DNA from: JAZDEU01 sp043808545
Lineage (GTDB): Bacteria > Patescibacteriota > Patescibacteriia > JAZDEU01
Assembly: GCA_043808545.1 (NCBI GenBank)
Contig: JAZDEU010000003.1
Span: forward strand, 1 to 26,479
Length of the DNA stretch: 26,479 nucleotides
Reading direction: 5' to 3'
Within the stretch, counting starts at the first letter, position 1; every line of letters starts with the position of its first letter. The notes below the pieces were generated by a model that was not told the DNA's origin, ran no database searches, and was given only the letters and a program-made list of their open reading frames with translations. Positions 7,723 through 13,875 of the stretch are shown piece after piece. The position numbers and the translations under genes were made by a program.

Positions 7723-8811
7723 TTATTTCTTAATTTCTTTACCCAGTGAGATAGCTTGCTTCATCTCACTGGGTGAATTTCTATATTTCTCAACATTCCC
7801 ATCCGCAATCTCTTGAATTTTCTTTATCACTTTTTTACCAGCCTCATCCTTAAATAAATGCTTATACCTTCCCTGAATTTTTAAATATTTTTCCACGCTG
7901 GGACGCGCCGCAGGATAGTTCATAACTTTTGCCAGTTTTCCATTAATAAATTCCACGACTGGATACAAGCCAGACTGCTGCGCAAGTTTTCCCAGCTCAA
8001 TCGTTTTGTCAGAATCCACTTTCCAACCCGGAACGCAAACGGTTAAAATTTGCAGATAGCTCGGACCAGATGCAGCTAATGCCCTTTTCACTTTTTGCTC
8101 AATGTCCAGTGTATAAGCGCAGGTGGAAGTTGCGACATATTTCAGTCCGTGCGCCAGCGCGATCGCGACCATATCTTTCTTATGTAATTCATTTCCTTCA
8201 GACATCTCACCGCTCGGCGCGGTTGTGGTTGCCGCGCCATAAGGCGTCGCCCCGCTTGCCTGCACTCCGGTATTCATATATGCTTCATTGTCATAACAGA
8301 CATACAAAATATTCTCGCCCCTCTCCCACATCCCGCTAATCAATCCGAAACCAATATCAAAAGTAGCGCCGTCGCCGCCTTGAGCAATAATCTTGATCTC
8401 GGCATTGTCATTGCGAGCCGAAGGCGAAGCAATCCCAAGGTGCGAAGAACTAACCTTGTCATTGCTTCGGTCGCTACGCTCCCTCGCAATGACATTATTT
8501 TTCGTCCCGTCAAAGTCTCCCCGCAGGGACACTGATGCATTAACGCTCGCCAGTCCATGCTTTTTTAATGCCGCCAAAATCCCAGACGCCACCGCCGCCG
8601 AATTTTCAAACAAAGAATGTATCCACGGCATTTTCCAAGAAGATTGCGGATACGGCGTTGAAAATACTTCTAGACACCCTGTCGCCGTCGCCATAATTAC
8701 ATTTTTTCCAGCCGCGTCCGCCACATGCCGCGCCGCGATCGCCAACCCGCAACCGGCGCAAGCACTATGGCCAGGGTTTAATTGATGTGGAAAATTGGTA
8801 TGATATTGCAT
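7723..8811 (-). CDS. porB: Pyruvate:ferredoxin oxidoreductase, beta subunit
   Basis: The thiamine-diphosphate and [4Fe-4S]-binding subunit of a pyruvate (2-oxoacid):ferredoxin oxidoreductase, which makes acetyl-CoA, CO2 and reduced ferredoxin. Cysteines in HSACAGCG (C17, C20), ATGCLEVFS and LTVCVPGW are cluster-ligand candidates. GGDGATFDIGFG and CYDNEAYMNTG form the ThDP/Mg site. Residues about 90-137 are extra for the family and come from two palindromic repeats, including an exact 87-nt unit (8407-8493). The C-terminal residues around 345-357 come from a third palindrome. The insertion lies just before the ThDP motif, in a loop that must tolerate it if the enzyme works. porA lies upstream, separated by a four-helix-bundle gene. 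Confidence 0.92.
   Translation of the reverse strand: MQYHTNFPHQLNPGHSACAGCGLAIAARHVADAAGKNVIMATATGCLEVFSTPYPQSSWKMPWIHSLFENSAAVASGILAALKKHGLASVNASVSLRGDFDGTKNNVIARERSDRSNDKVSSSHLGIASPSARNDNAEIKIIAQGGDGATFDIGFGLISGMWERGENILYVCYDNEAYMNTGVQASGATPYGAATTTAPSGEMSEGNELHKKDMVAIALAHGLKYVATSTCAYTLDIEQKVKRALAASGPSYLQILTVCVPGWKVDSDKTIELGKLAQQSGLYPVVEFINGKLAKVMNYPAARPSVEKYLKIQGRYKHLFKDEAGKKVIKKIQEIADGNVEKYRNSPSEMKQAISLGKEIKK
7741..7774. repeat. Perfect 12-bp-stem palindrome in the porB 3' end
   Basis: ACCCAGTGAGAT (7741-7752) and ATCTCACTGGGT (7763-7774) with a 10-nt loop. It encodes SPSEMKQAISLG near the PorB C-terminus. Confidence 0.75.
8407..8493. repeat. 87-nt palindromic element inserted in frame in porB
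   Basis: The ends GTCATTGCGAG and CTCGCAATGAC are inverted repeats, with inner arms GAAGCAATCCC and CATTGCTTCGG. The length is exactly 29 codons. It encodes VIARERSDRSND and HLGIASPSARND on the minus strand. Related GTCATTcTGA/GAAGAATCC units occur at 18240-18344 and in the 157-bp elements. A separate CCGTCAAAGTC repeat (about 8513-8535) lies directly next to it. Confidence 0.85.
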
Positions 8812-8820
8812 ATTTTTAAA

Positions 8821-8841
8821 ATTCGAAATCAGAAATTCGAA
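8821..8841. repeat. Inverted repeat, left arm, flanking the four-helix-bundle gene
   Basis: ATTCGAAATCAGAAATTCGA plus A, 21 bp, is the exact reverse complement of 9280-9300. It lies between the four-helix-bundle stop and the porB start. Confidence 0.85.
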
Positions 8842-8879
8842 ATTCGAAAAAAATAAAAATTCAAATATCCAATAGTGTT

Positions 8880-9269
8880 TTATTTTTTTATTTCTATCCC
8901 TTTTTCTTTTTTATTTTTTATAATTGCTGAAAATATTAAATTTAATTCCTTTGCTTCTTGCCATAATTTTCTTGCTTCATTTCTAAATTCAGGGATAGCT
9001 GCTGCCAACATTCTCAGCCAATGTTTTGTTTCATGAGATTCCTTCCTTGATATACTGATCTTATGAATAAAATCTTTATCAGATTCAGAATCATTGGCTT
9101 CAAGATAATTCGCTCCAATGCTTGTTCCACTTTTGACCACTTGATTAATAAGAGAAATATTTATTGAATCTTTAGGAAGTTTTTTCGCAAATTGAATAAT
9201 TTCTTCTCCAAATTTAGCAGTTCTTTCCTCTAAATCATAATTTAATTGTTTCTTTTGATCATTATACAT
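8880..9269 (-). CDS. Four-helix-bundle protein, 23S rRNA intervening-sequence (S23/IVP) family
   Basis: 129 residues, mostly helical. The family pattern is visible: LEERTAKFGEEIIQFAKKLP, then INQVVKSGTSIGANYLEAND, then FIHKISISRKESHETKHWL. Members occur in intervening sequences of 23S rRNA genes and, as Avd, next to diversity-generating reverse transcriptases; the fold forms nucleic-acid-binding pentamers in Avd. Here the gene sits between porA and porB. It is bracketed by exact 21-bp inverted repeats (8821-8841, 9280-9300), so the unit of about 480 bp looks like an inserted cassette. No reverse transcriptase or template repeat is in the window. Its role here is unknown. Confidence 0.88.
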   Translation of the reverse strand: MYNDQKKQLNYDLEERTAKFGEEIIQFAKKLPKDSINISLINQVVKSGTSIGANYLEANDSESDKDFIHKISISRKESHETKHWLRMLAAAIPEFRNEARKLWQEAKELNLIFSAIIKNKKEKGIEIKK

Positions 9270-9279
9270 TGAAAATTAT

Positions 9280-9300
9280 TTCGAATTTCTGATTTCGAAT
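9280..9300. repeat. Inverted repeat, right arm, flanking the four-helix-bundle gene
   Basis: Exact inverse of 8821-8841. In a porA-porB transcript the two arms would pair into a 21-bp stem closing over the four-helix-bundle gene. Confidence 0.85.
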
Positions 9301-9315
9301 TTCGAATTTATTATT

Positions 9316-10563
9316 TTATAAAAACATTACTTTTTCATCTTTCCGACAAACATCCTTAATCACAAACTTCACATTATCAACAGTTATATCTCTCCCCCCC
9401 AATCCGTTGATATAACTTTTCACTTTAATTCCAGTTCCGTAAAGCGCCTGCTTTATTTCGCCAGCAAGTATTCCCTCGTTCCCTAAAGAAATCGCTTTTT
9501 CCAAAACAGCGACATAGTTAGCATTCTTTAAAACCTTTGCCACTTCTTCAGATGGGAATGGTCTGAATGTTTTAATTTTCAAAATCCCGACAGTTCCCCT
9601 CTTAAGAGGGGTATGAGGCATGTTTCCCAGTGAACACATTTTTTGTACAGTGTGCTTAATAGTCCCGACGACACTCCCCATCGCCACAATAACCACCTCC
9701 GCATTTTTATCACCCGCATACTCAATTAAACCATTATCATATCCCGCCGCAGTCCTTATCGGAGACTGCGGCGAAGTGGAATATTTGATATTTGATATTT
9801 GATATTTAGATTTTTTTTGAAATTTAAAATTTAAAATTTGAAATTCTTTATATATCTTATTTATAACTTCTCCACTCTCAACCAAATCACTTTGCAACTC
9901 CTCCCTAATCCCCTGATAATCCGCCGGACTCGCAAACGCTCCCAAAGTGCATGGATTATTCACATCTAAAAATTGCCCCTTCAACGGTTTATACGCGCCA
10001 AGAAATCTTTTCACAAAATTTGCAGATGGTATTTCCGCTGGTTCATAAGTATGCGTTAAAATAAATCCATCCATATTTACCATCACCGGCAATTTCGCAG
10101 TCTCCGCAATTTTAAAAGCCATAATATGCATATCAACAATTTCTTGAACATTTTCTCCAAATAACATAATCCATCCAGCATCGCGAACAGCCATCGCGTC
10201 TTGGTGGTCGTTCCAGATATTGATCGGGGCTGACACCGCGCGATTCGCGCAAGTTAAAACAACGGGCAATCTCATTCCTGCGATATTATAAATAACTTCC
10301 GCCATCAATAATAATCCTTGCGATGATGTCGCGGTATAAACGCGAGTTCCTGCCGCGGATGCGCCAAGCACAATGGATGCAGCGGCAAACTCGCTTTCCG
10401 CGCGCACATATTCAAAATCTGCTTTTCCATCAGCTTTAAACTGCGCTAAATCTTCCACGATATGCGTTTGCGGCGTAATCGGATAAGCAGGGACCACATC
10501 GGGCTTGCATAAATTTACTGCTTCCGCAACTGCTCTTGAACCTTCTAAAATTTTTTCACTCAT
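9316..10563 (-). CDS. porA: Pyruvate:ferredoxin oxidoreductase, alpha subunit
   Basis: The alpha subunit holds the pyrimidine-binding half of the ThDP site and partners PorB. Typical stretches are VVPAYPITPQTHIVEDLAQF, YVRAESEFAAASIVLGASAA, TATSSQGLLLMAEVIYNIAG and NIWNDHQDAMAVRDAGW. The C-terminal domain has AEVVIVAMGSVVGT. At 415 residues it has no fused gamma domain, so gamma and delta subunits should be encoded elsewhere; they are not in the window. Two stretches look inserted. Residues about 238-276 come from AT-rich tandem repeats plus a GCCGCAGTC palindrome (9745-9850). Residues about 308-323 (NMPHTPLKRGTVG) come from the NTPL/LKGGT-type repeat. Confidence 0.92.
   Translation of the reverse strand: MSEKILEGSRAVAEAVNLCKPDVVPAYPITPQTHIVEDLAQFKADGKADFEYVRAESEFAAASIVLGASAAGTRVYTATSSQGLLLMAEVIYNIAGMRLPVVLTCANRAVSAPINIWNDHQDAMAVRDAGWIMLFGENVQEIVDMHIMAFKIAETAKLPVMVNMDGFILTHTYEPAEIPSANFVKRFLGAYKPLKGQFLDVNNPCTLGAFASPADYQGIREELQSDLVESGEVINKIYKEFQILNFKFQKKSKYQISNIKYSTSPQSPIRTAAGYDNGLIEYAGDKNAEVVIVAMGSVVGTIKHTVQKMCSLGNMPHTPLKRGTVGILKIKTFRPFPSEEVAKVLKNANYVAVLEKAISLGNEGILAGEIKQALYGTGIKVKSYINGLGGRDITVDNVKFVIKDVCRKDEKVMFL
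9596..9632 (-). repeat. NTPL/LKGGT-type palindromic repeat in porA
   Basis: On the minus strand GGGAAACATG...CATACCCCTCTTAAGAGGGGAACTG encodes GNMPHTPLKRGT. CCCCTCTTAAGAGGGG is a perfect palindrome. The same frame is used in tsaC and mnmA. Confidence 0.8.
9745..9850. repeat. Compound repeat in porA: GCCGCAGTC palindrome plus AT-rich tandems
   Basis: CGCCGCAGTC/GACTGCGGCG arms (9745-9773) are followed by TTTGATA tandem units (about 9782-9808) and a run of AAATTTAAAATTT type (about 9818-9846). Together they encode the low-complexity stretch FKFQKKSKYQISNIKY and PIRTAAG. Confidence 0.75.
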
Positions 10564-10714
10564 ATTTTATTACTTTTTAACTTTATAACTTTACAAACTT
10601 TATAACTATCTAATTCTATTATTCGGATGGGCGCCATTCGTAGTGGCGCGTCTAAAACTATTTTACCATAAAATAAAAAATACTCCAAACGCCAGTCTCC
10701 AACCCCGCCTTCTC
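10564..10714. other. Intergenic region between porA and rplS promoter
   Basis: Holds the AACTTTATAACTTTACAAAC-type repeat next to the porA start (also near 12945, 15310, 15370 and 23105) and a GGGCGCCATTCG / AGTGGCGCG imperfect palindrome near 10628-10650. Similar GGCGCG units recur at 25905-25975. No gene seen. Confidence 0.5.
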
Positions 10715-10743
10715 TTGACACTTTTTCTTATTTACTATATATT
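10715..10743 (+). promoter_or_regulatory. Sigma70-like promoter upstream of rplS
   Basis: TTGACA (10715-10720), a 17-nt spacer and TATATT (10738-10743), close to consensus. The start would be near 10750, only a few bases before a terminator-like hairpin. Confidence 0.7.
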
Positions 10744-10754
10744 AAAATCAAAGA

Positions 10755-10786
10755 TTTTCCCTAGCTCTGGGAAAACATTTTTTATT
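10755..10786 (+). terminator. Terminator-like hairpin in the rplS leader
   Basis: TTTTCCC-TAGCTCT-GGGAAAA followed by CATTTTTTATT. It lies just after the start site of the promoter at 10715-10743. It could attenuate rplS or give a tiny RNA. A second, leaderless-looking start for rplS is possible at TATTAT, six bases before its ATG. Confidence 0.5.
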
Positions 10787-10921
10787 AAAAACTATAATAC
10801 AAATAACGAATGAAATGCAAATCTACCTGCCTGCGCAGGCGGGCAAATCGCGAATATCAAATTCCTTAATTTGCATATTCATATATTAGCATAAAAATTC
10901 GCGGATTAGTATTATTACTAT

Positions 10922-11278
10922 ATGACAACTAAAACTAATATCAAAAAAGAAAAAACAATTCTTGCTTTAAGAGTGGGGGCCACGGTTAAAGTTTATGAAA
11001 AAATACAAGAAAAAGCTAAAGGCAAGAAAGGCGAGAAAGGCGAATTAAAAGAAAGAATACAAATTTTTGAAGGAATTGTATTGGCAATAAATCATAAAAA
11101 AGAAAACACAGCCACGATAACAGTAAGAAAAGTTTCTAGTGGAATAGGCGTTGAAAAAATATTTCCCATAAATTCGCCTGTAATAGAAAAAATTGAAATA
11201 ATAAAACAAGCAAAAGTGCATCAAGCAAAATTGTATTATTTAAGGGATTATAAAAAGAAGTTGAAAGAAGTAAAATAA
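10922..11278 (+). CDS. rplS: Large-subunit ribosomal protein L19
   Basis: 118 residues, as usual for L19, which sits at the subunit interface of the ribosome. Family stretches are LKERIQIFEGIVLAI, ITVRKVSSGIGVEKIFPINS and HQAKLYYLRDYK. Residues about 33-42 (AKGKKGEKGE) form a short Lys/Gly-rich insertion before the KERIQ motif, echoing the low-complexity insertion in PpsA. The gene stands alone, without the usual rpsP-rimM-trmD neighbours, and is followed by a tRNA cluster. No Shine-Dalgarno sequence precedes the ATG. TATTAT ends six bases upstream of the ATG, compatible with leaderless translation. Confidence 0.95.
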   Translation: MTTKTNIKKEKTILALRVGATVKVYEKIQEKAKGKKGEKGELKERIQIFEGIVLAINHKKENTATITVRKVSSGIGVEKIFPINSPVIEKIEIIKQAKVHQAKLYYLRDYKKKLKEVK

Positions 11279-11299
11279 GCAAGAAAGAAAATTATTTCA

Positions 11300-11460
11300 A
11301 AATCCAAATCGTTCCAAATTATCCAAATCAAATCTAAAACCAAAATGTGCGAAAATATCATTTTCAGCAGATGGCGGCTTCAAAATTTTGCGCAAAAGCT
11401 ACAGACGAAATTGGAATTTGATTTTGGTATTGAATTGGAATAATTTGAGCTTTGGAATAA
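11300..11460. repeat. Long imperfect foldback between rplS and tRNA-Leu
   Basis: TTCCAAATTATCCAAATC-type sequence on the left answers GGAATTTGATTTTGG and TTGGAATAATTTGAG on the right. An inner pair is TGTGCGAAAAT (11346-11356) and ATTTTGCGCA. It could fold in RNA; no coding capacity. Boundaries approximate. Confidence 0.5.
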
Positions 11461-11540
11461 TTAAGAGCCTTACCATCATCCAGCGGAACTCAGCAGGTAC
11501 CCCTGTGCCAATTTAATATGAATGTTCAAAAATCATAATT

Positions 11541-11624
11541 GCGGATATGGTGGAACTGGCAGACACGCAAGCTTGAGGGGCTTGTGGGGGCAACCCTGTG
11601 GGAGTTCGAATCTCCCTATCCGCA
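11541..11624 (+). tRNA. tRNA-Leu (anticodon GAG)
   Basis: Acceptor GCGGATA/TATCCGC. The anticodon stem CAAGC/GCTTG has loop TTGAGGG (GAG). A long variable arm marks a type II tRNA, and the T arm holds GTTCGAATC. CCA is not encoded. Confidence 0.95.
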
Positions 11625-11628
11625 CTTC

Positions 11629-11748
11629 TATAATCCGAATCCACGAATACTATCCGAATGCCACGAAAACGAATTATCCGAATTATTCGGATTTACCATT
11701 CGGATTTTTCGTATCATTCGGACACTAATTCGTATTATTCGGATTATA
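11629..11748 (+). repeat. ATTCGGAT-type 120-bp repeat, copy 1, between tRNA-Leu and tRNA-Val
   Basis: The ends TATAATCCGAAT and ATTCGGATTATA are inverted repeats and the interior is rich in ATCCGAAT/ATTCGGAT. Related copies: 11834-12093 (interrupted), 23182-23275 (inverted) and a diverged one near 26000-26076. Confidence 0.8.
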
Positions 11749-11754
11749 GAATTC

Positions 11755-11828
11755 GGGCGCTTAGCTCAGTTGGTTAGAGCGATTCGTTTACACCGAATAG
11801 GCCGAGGGTTCGAGCCCTTCAGCGCCCA
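11755..11828 (+). tRNA. tRNA-Val (anticodon TAC)
   Basis: Acceptor GGGCGCT/AGCGCCC, D arm TAGCTCAGTTGGTTAGAGC, anticodon stem ATTCG/CGAAT with loop TTTACAC (TAC), T arm GGTTCGAGCCC. CCA is not encoded. Confidence 0.95.
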
Positions 11829-11833
11829 CAGAA

Positions 11834-12093
11834 CATAATCCGAATCGGCTTTGTTGCACGAATAAACGGCTTAAATAAGCATAAAATTAAAGATAGATAT
11901 GATGAAAATCATCAAATTCCACGAATGAACGACTGATTTTCGGCTTAAACAAAGGATTTATTTATGCAACAAAGCCATCCGAATCTACAAATACTATCCG
12001 AATGCCACGAAAACAAATTTATCCGAATTATTCGGATTTATTATTCGGATTTTTCGTATCATTCGGATACTAATTCGGATTATTCGGATTATA
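11834..12093 (+). repeat. ATTCGGAT-type repeat, copy 2, interrupted by an IS903-like miniature element
   Basis: The left end ATAATCCGAATC (11835-11846) and the rest (11977-12093) match copy 1 once the insert 11847-11976 and one 9-bp duplication are removed. It ends ATTCGGATTATA, just upstream of the ATG at 12097. Confidence 0.8.
11847..11976 (+). mobile_element. 130-bp IS903-like (IS5 family) miniature element with 9-bp target duplication
   Basis: The left end GGCTTTGTTGCACGAATAAA and the right end (inverse: GGCTTTGTTGCATAAATAAA) are near-perfect terminal inverted repeats of the IS903 type. ATCCGAATC occurs immediately on both sides (11838-11846, 11977-11985), a perfect 9-bp direct repeat, the duplication size known for IS903. 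No transposase is present, so it must move in trans. Confidence 0.85.
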
Positions 12094-12096
12094 TTT

Positions 12097-12348
12097 ATGG
12101 TTTTTATCTTAGGGATTATACTAATAATTATAGGTTGTATTTTAGTGATAAAATCTGAATGGTTTTATCAAAATTTTGGTTCCATACAATGGGCGGAAAC
12201 ACATCTAGGAAGTTCGGGAGGAAGCAGACTTATGTATAAACTTATCGGATTAGGATTTATTTTCTTAGGACTTTTAGGAATCACTGGAATGCTTCAAGGA
12301 TTTATTGTCTGGCTTGTTTCCCCTTTAACAAAATTTAATAAAACATAA
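12097..12348 (+). CDS. Small membrane protein, two transmembrane segments
   Basis: 83 residues. Helix 1 (about 2-20, VFILGIILIIIGCILVI) and helix 2 (about 47-75, LIGLGFIFLGLLGITGML) flank a loop with WFYQNFGSIQWAETHLG and SGGSRLMYK. The pattern looks conserved, like small proteins I recall from Parcubacteria, but no function is known to me. The ATG lies three bases past an ATTCGGAT repeat, with no ribosome-binding site visible. It lies within the tRNA cluster, between tRNA-Val and tRNA-Ala. Confidence 0.75.
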   Translation: MVFILGIILIIIGCILVIKSEWFYQNFGSIQWAETHLGSSGGSRLMYKLIGLGFIFLGLLGITGMLQGFIVWLVSPLTKFNKT

Positions 12349-12402
12349 ATTATTTTTTTATCTTGTTTTATTGCTTTCTTGTTTTATTGTTTTATTGAAG
12401 AC

Positions 12403-12476
12403 GGGCCGTTAGCTCAGTTGGCTAGAGCGCCTGCTTTGCAAGCAGGAGGTCGAGGGTTCAAGTCCCTCACGGTCCA
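12403..12476 (+). tRNA. tRNA-Ala (anticodon TGC)
   Basis: Acceptor GGGCCGT/ACGGTCC (one G-T pair), anticodon stem CCTGC/GCAGG with loop TTTGCAA (TGC), T arm GGGTTCAAGTCCC. The bases after discriminator A are CCC, so CCA is not encoded. Confidence 0.95.
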
Positions 12477-12605
12477 CCCTTTTCAAAAAAACAAAAAACA
12501 TACGCCACGATTACGGGGCTAAACAAAAAAACAAATTCCTAATAAGAGGGGGTTAGGGGGTGTGTTTGTTTTATTGCTTTTTTGTTTTATTGTTTTCTTG
12601 AGAAA
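12477..12605 (+). repeat. tRNA spacer repeat, Ala-Phe
   Basis: It starts with CAAAAAAACAAAAAACATAC, continues GATTACGGGGCTAAAC, then TTGTTTTATTGCTTTTTTG. The Phe-Leu spacer (12681-12788) has the same order. The ends are complementary (A-rich against T-rich), so it can fold back. A GAGGGGGTTAGGGGGTGTG unit is embedded at about 12545-12563. Confidence 0.65.
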
Positions 12606-12680
12606 GCCGGGGTAGCTCAGTGGTAGAGCAAAGGACTGAAAATCCTTGTGTCGTGAGTCCGATTCTCACCCCCGGCACCA
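12606..12680 (+). tRNA. tRNA-Phe (anticodon GAA)
   Basis: Acceptor GCCGGGG/CCCCGGC, anticodon stem AAGGA/TCCTT with loop CTGAAAA (GAA), T arm with GAGTCCGATTCTC. CCA is encoded (12678-12680). Confidence 0.95.
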
Positions 12681-12788
12681 CAATCAAAAAAACAAAAAAA
12701 CATACGCCCCGATTATGGGGCTAAACAAAAAAATAAATTCATAGTTGGGGTGTATTTGTTTTCTTGCTTTTTTGCTTTTTTGAAGTTT
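12681..12788 (+). repeat. tRNA spacer repeat, Phe-Leu
   Basis: Parallels 12477-12605: CAAAAAAACAAAAAAACATA, GATTATGGGGCTAAAC, then TTTGTTTTCTTGCTTTTTTG. A TTGTTTT/GCTTTTTTG segment of the same kind lies inside mnmA (24925-24968). Confidence 0.65.
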
Positions 12789-12877
12789 GCCGGCGTGGTG
12801 AAATTGGTAGACACGAGGGACTTAAAATCCCTTGAGCATAAAAACTCGTGTCGGTTCGAGTCCGACCGCCGGTACCA
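12789..12877 (+). tRNA. tRNA-Leu (anticodon TAA)
   Basis: Acceptor GCCGGCG/CGCCGGT (terminal G-T pair), anticodon stem AGGGA/TCCCT with loop CTTAAAA (TAA), long variable arm TGAGCATAAAAACTCGTG, T arm GGTTCGAGTCC. CCA is encoded (12875-12877). Confidence 0.95.
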
Positions 12878-12886
12878 CAACCATGA

Positions 12887-12927
12887 AATACAAAAAACCT
12901 CGCTTACCGCGAGGTTTTTTGTATTTT
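12887..12927. terminator. Bidirectional terminator between the tRNA cluster and the 3D-domain gene
   Basis: AAAATACAAAAAACCTCGC pairs with GCGAGGTTTTTTGTATTTT around a short TTACC loop. A- and T-runs on both sides let it work in either direction for the convergent units. Confidence 0.9.
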
Positions 12928-12964
12928 AAATTTTTTACTTTTGACTTTATAAACTTTATGAACT

Positions 12965-13633
12965 TTACAAACTTTCTGCCTCTTCCAATATTTCAATTCT
13001 CACGCTTCGCGCGCCATAATTCACAGCCTCTTGGCGGCTTTCCATCCAAATATCAACTCTGTTTTGAAATCTTTGATTCATTCTATCTTCTACAATAAAT
13101 ATTTTATCCCCGAAAATATCAGGCATTCTTATTTTGGTGTTAAATTTTAAAAAATTAGCCGCCACCATGCCATCATGAACTCTTTTTCCAGAAGCCGCTA
13201 TAAACGGCGTATCATCGCATTGATCAACTGTGCTTGAATAAGCCGTAGTTGTCACCGTCCTTGTTTCTAATACTTTATAACCCACGCCTTTAGCGCGTTC
13301 CGCGGCAATTCGCTGTAATTCTATTTCTTCAGGCACATATTTATCATTAAAAGTATAAACATCAGACTCTAAGGCAATTTCAGGAATTTGGTATTTTACT
13401 CCCGCTTTCTGATCTGCAAGACACAACTCTTGCGCAAAAATCTTGTGCGGCATCAATAATTCACAAATTAACACAAGTAGCAAACCTAAATTTAAGAGCT
13501 TTAATTCTCTTGCTTTCTTAACTAAATTTACAGCAAGATTTCCCAAAAAACAAAAACCCATACTAGCACTAGGCAGAGGGTCAATATCAACATAAAAAAC
13601 ATCTTTTGTTGTTTTCAAACTTATTTTAGACAT
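12965..13633 (-). CDS. 3D-domain (MltA-like barrel) membrane-anchored protein
   Basis: 222 residues. A hydrophobic segment (about 46-62, LLNLGLLLVLICELLM) ends in HKIFAQ and would export or anchor the rest. The C-terminal 3D domain (about 120-222) shows VTTTAYSSTVDQCDDTPFIA, ASGKRVHDGMVAAN and IVEDRMNQRFQNRVDIW; its aspartates match the family's three-Asp signature. 3D domains are found in peptidoglycan-active proteins (lytic transglycosylase-like or resuscitation-promoting factors). No extra catalytic domain is seen, so the activity is uncertain. Transcription probably starts from the promoter at 13703-13731. Confidence 0.85.
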   Translation of the reverse strand: MSKISLKTTKDVFYVDIDPLPSASMGFCFLGNLAVNLVKKARELKLLNLGLLLVLICELLMPHKIFAQELCLADQKAGVKYQIPEIALESDVYTFNDKYVPEEIELQRIAAERAKGVGYKVLETRTVTTTAYSSTVDQCDDTPFIAASGKRVHDGMVAANFLKFNTKIRMPDIFGDKIFIVEDRMNQRFQNRVDIWMESRQEAVNYGARSVRIEILEEAESL

Positions 13634-13702
13634 ATTTTTGTTTTTGTTTTAGTTTAAACGCGGATTTTATGTGTTTCACATTTCTCCACATCAACTAGCT
13701 AT

Positions 13703-13731
13703 AGTATAGCATATTTTTTTAAAAAAAGCAA
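13703..13731 (-). promoter_or_regulatory. Promoter of the 3D-domain gene
   Basis: On the minus strand TTGCTT (13731-13726), a 17-nt spacer and TATACT (13708-13703). The leader is about 65 nt and A-rich close to the ATG (AAACAAAAACAAAAAT). Confidence 0.65.
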
Positions 13732-13811
13732 GACTTAGTCTTCTCTAATGCAAGATGATACTATCCGAGGAAACGGGTTCTAACGCAAAATGAGCCCCTA
13801 AGAGCCCGCCT

Positions 13812-13843
13812 TGCCATTCCTGCCTGCGCAGGCAGGAATGGCA
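13812..13843. repeat. Perfect 32-bp palindrome of the CCTGCCTGCGCAGGCAGG family
   Basis: The core CCTGCCTGCGCAGGCAGG is extended on both sides by TGCCATT/AATGGCA. Related cores occur at about 10828, 24203-24250, 24702 and 25971, and with a longer loop in the HtrA-like gene (about 14346-14380). Confidence 0.85.
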
Positions 13844-13875
13844 TTTGCTTTCATAATAGATTTATAAGAATCGTT

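Noticed and set aside
8393..8785. 130-residue plus-strand frame opposite porB
   Set aside because: Antisense shadow of porB, kept open by its composition; no family pattern and no promoter.
8880..9269. Avd accessory gene of a diversity-generating retroelement
   Set aside because: No reverse transcriptase, template repeat or variable repeat is in the window; the fold alone is shared with IVS proteins.
11539..11838. Open frame over the tRNA-Leu/tRNA-Val region
   Set aside because: It is a translation of two clear tRNA genes and an ATTCGGAT repeat.
12477..12788. Regular repeats between tRNAs as a CRISPR array
   Set aside because: There are only two units, separated by tRNA genes, and there are no spacers of uniform length or cas genes.
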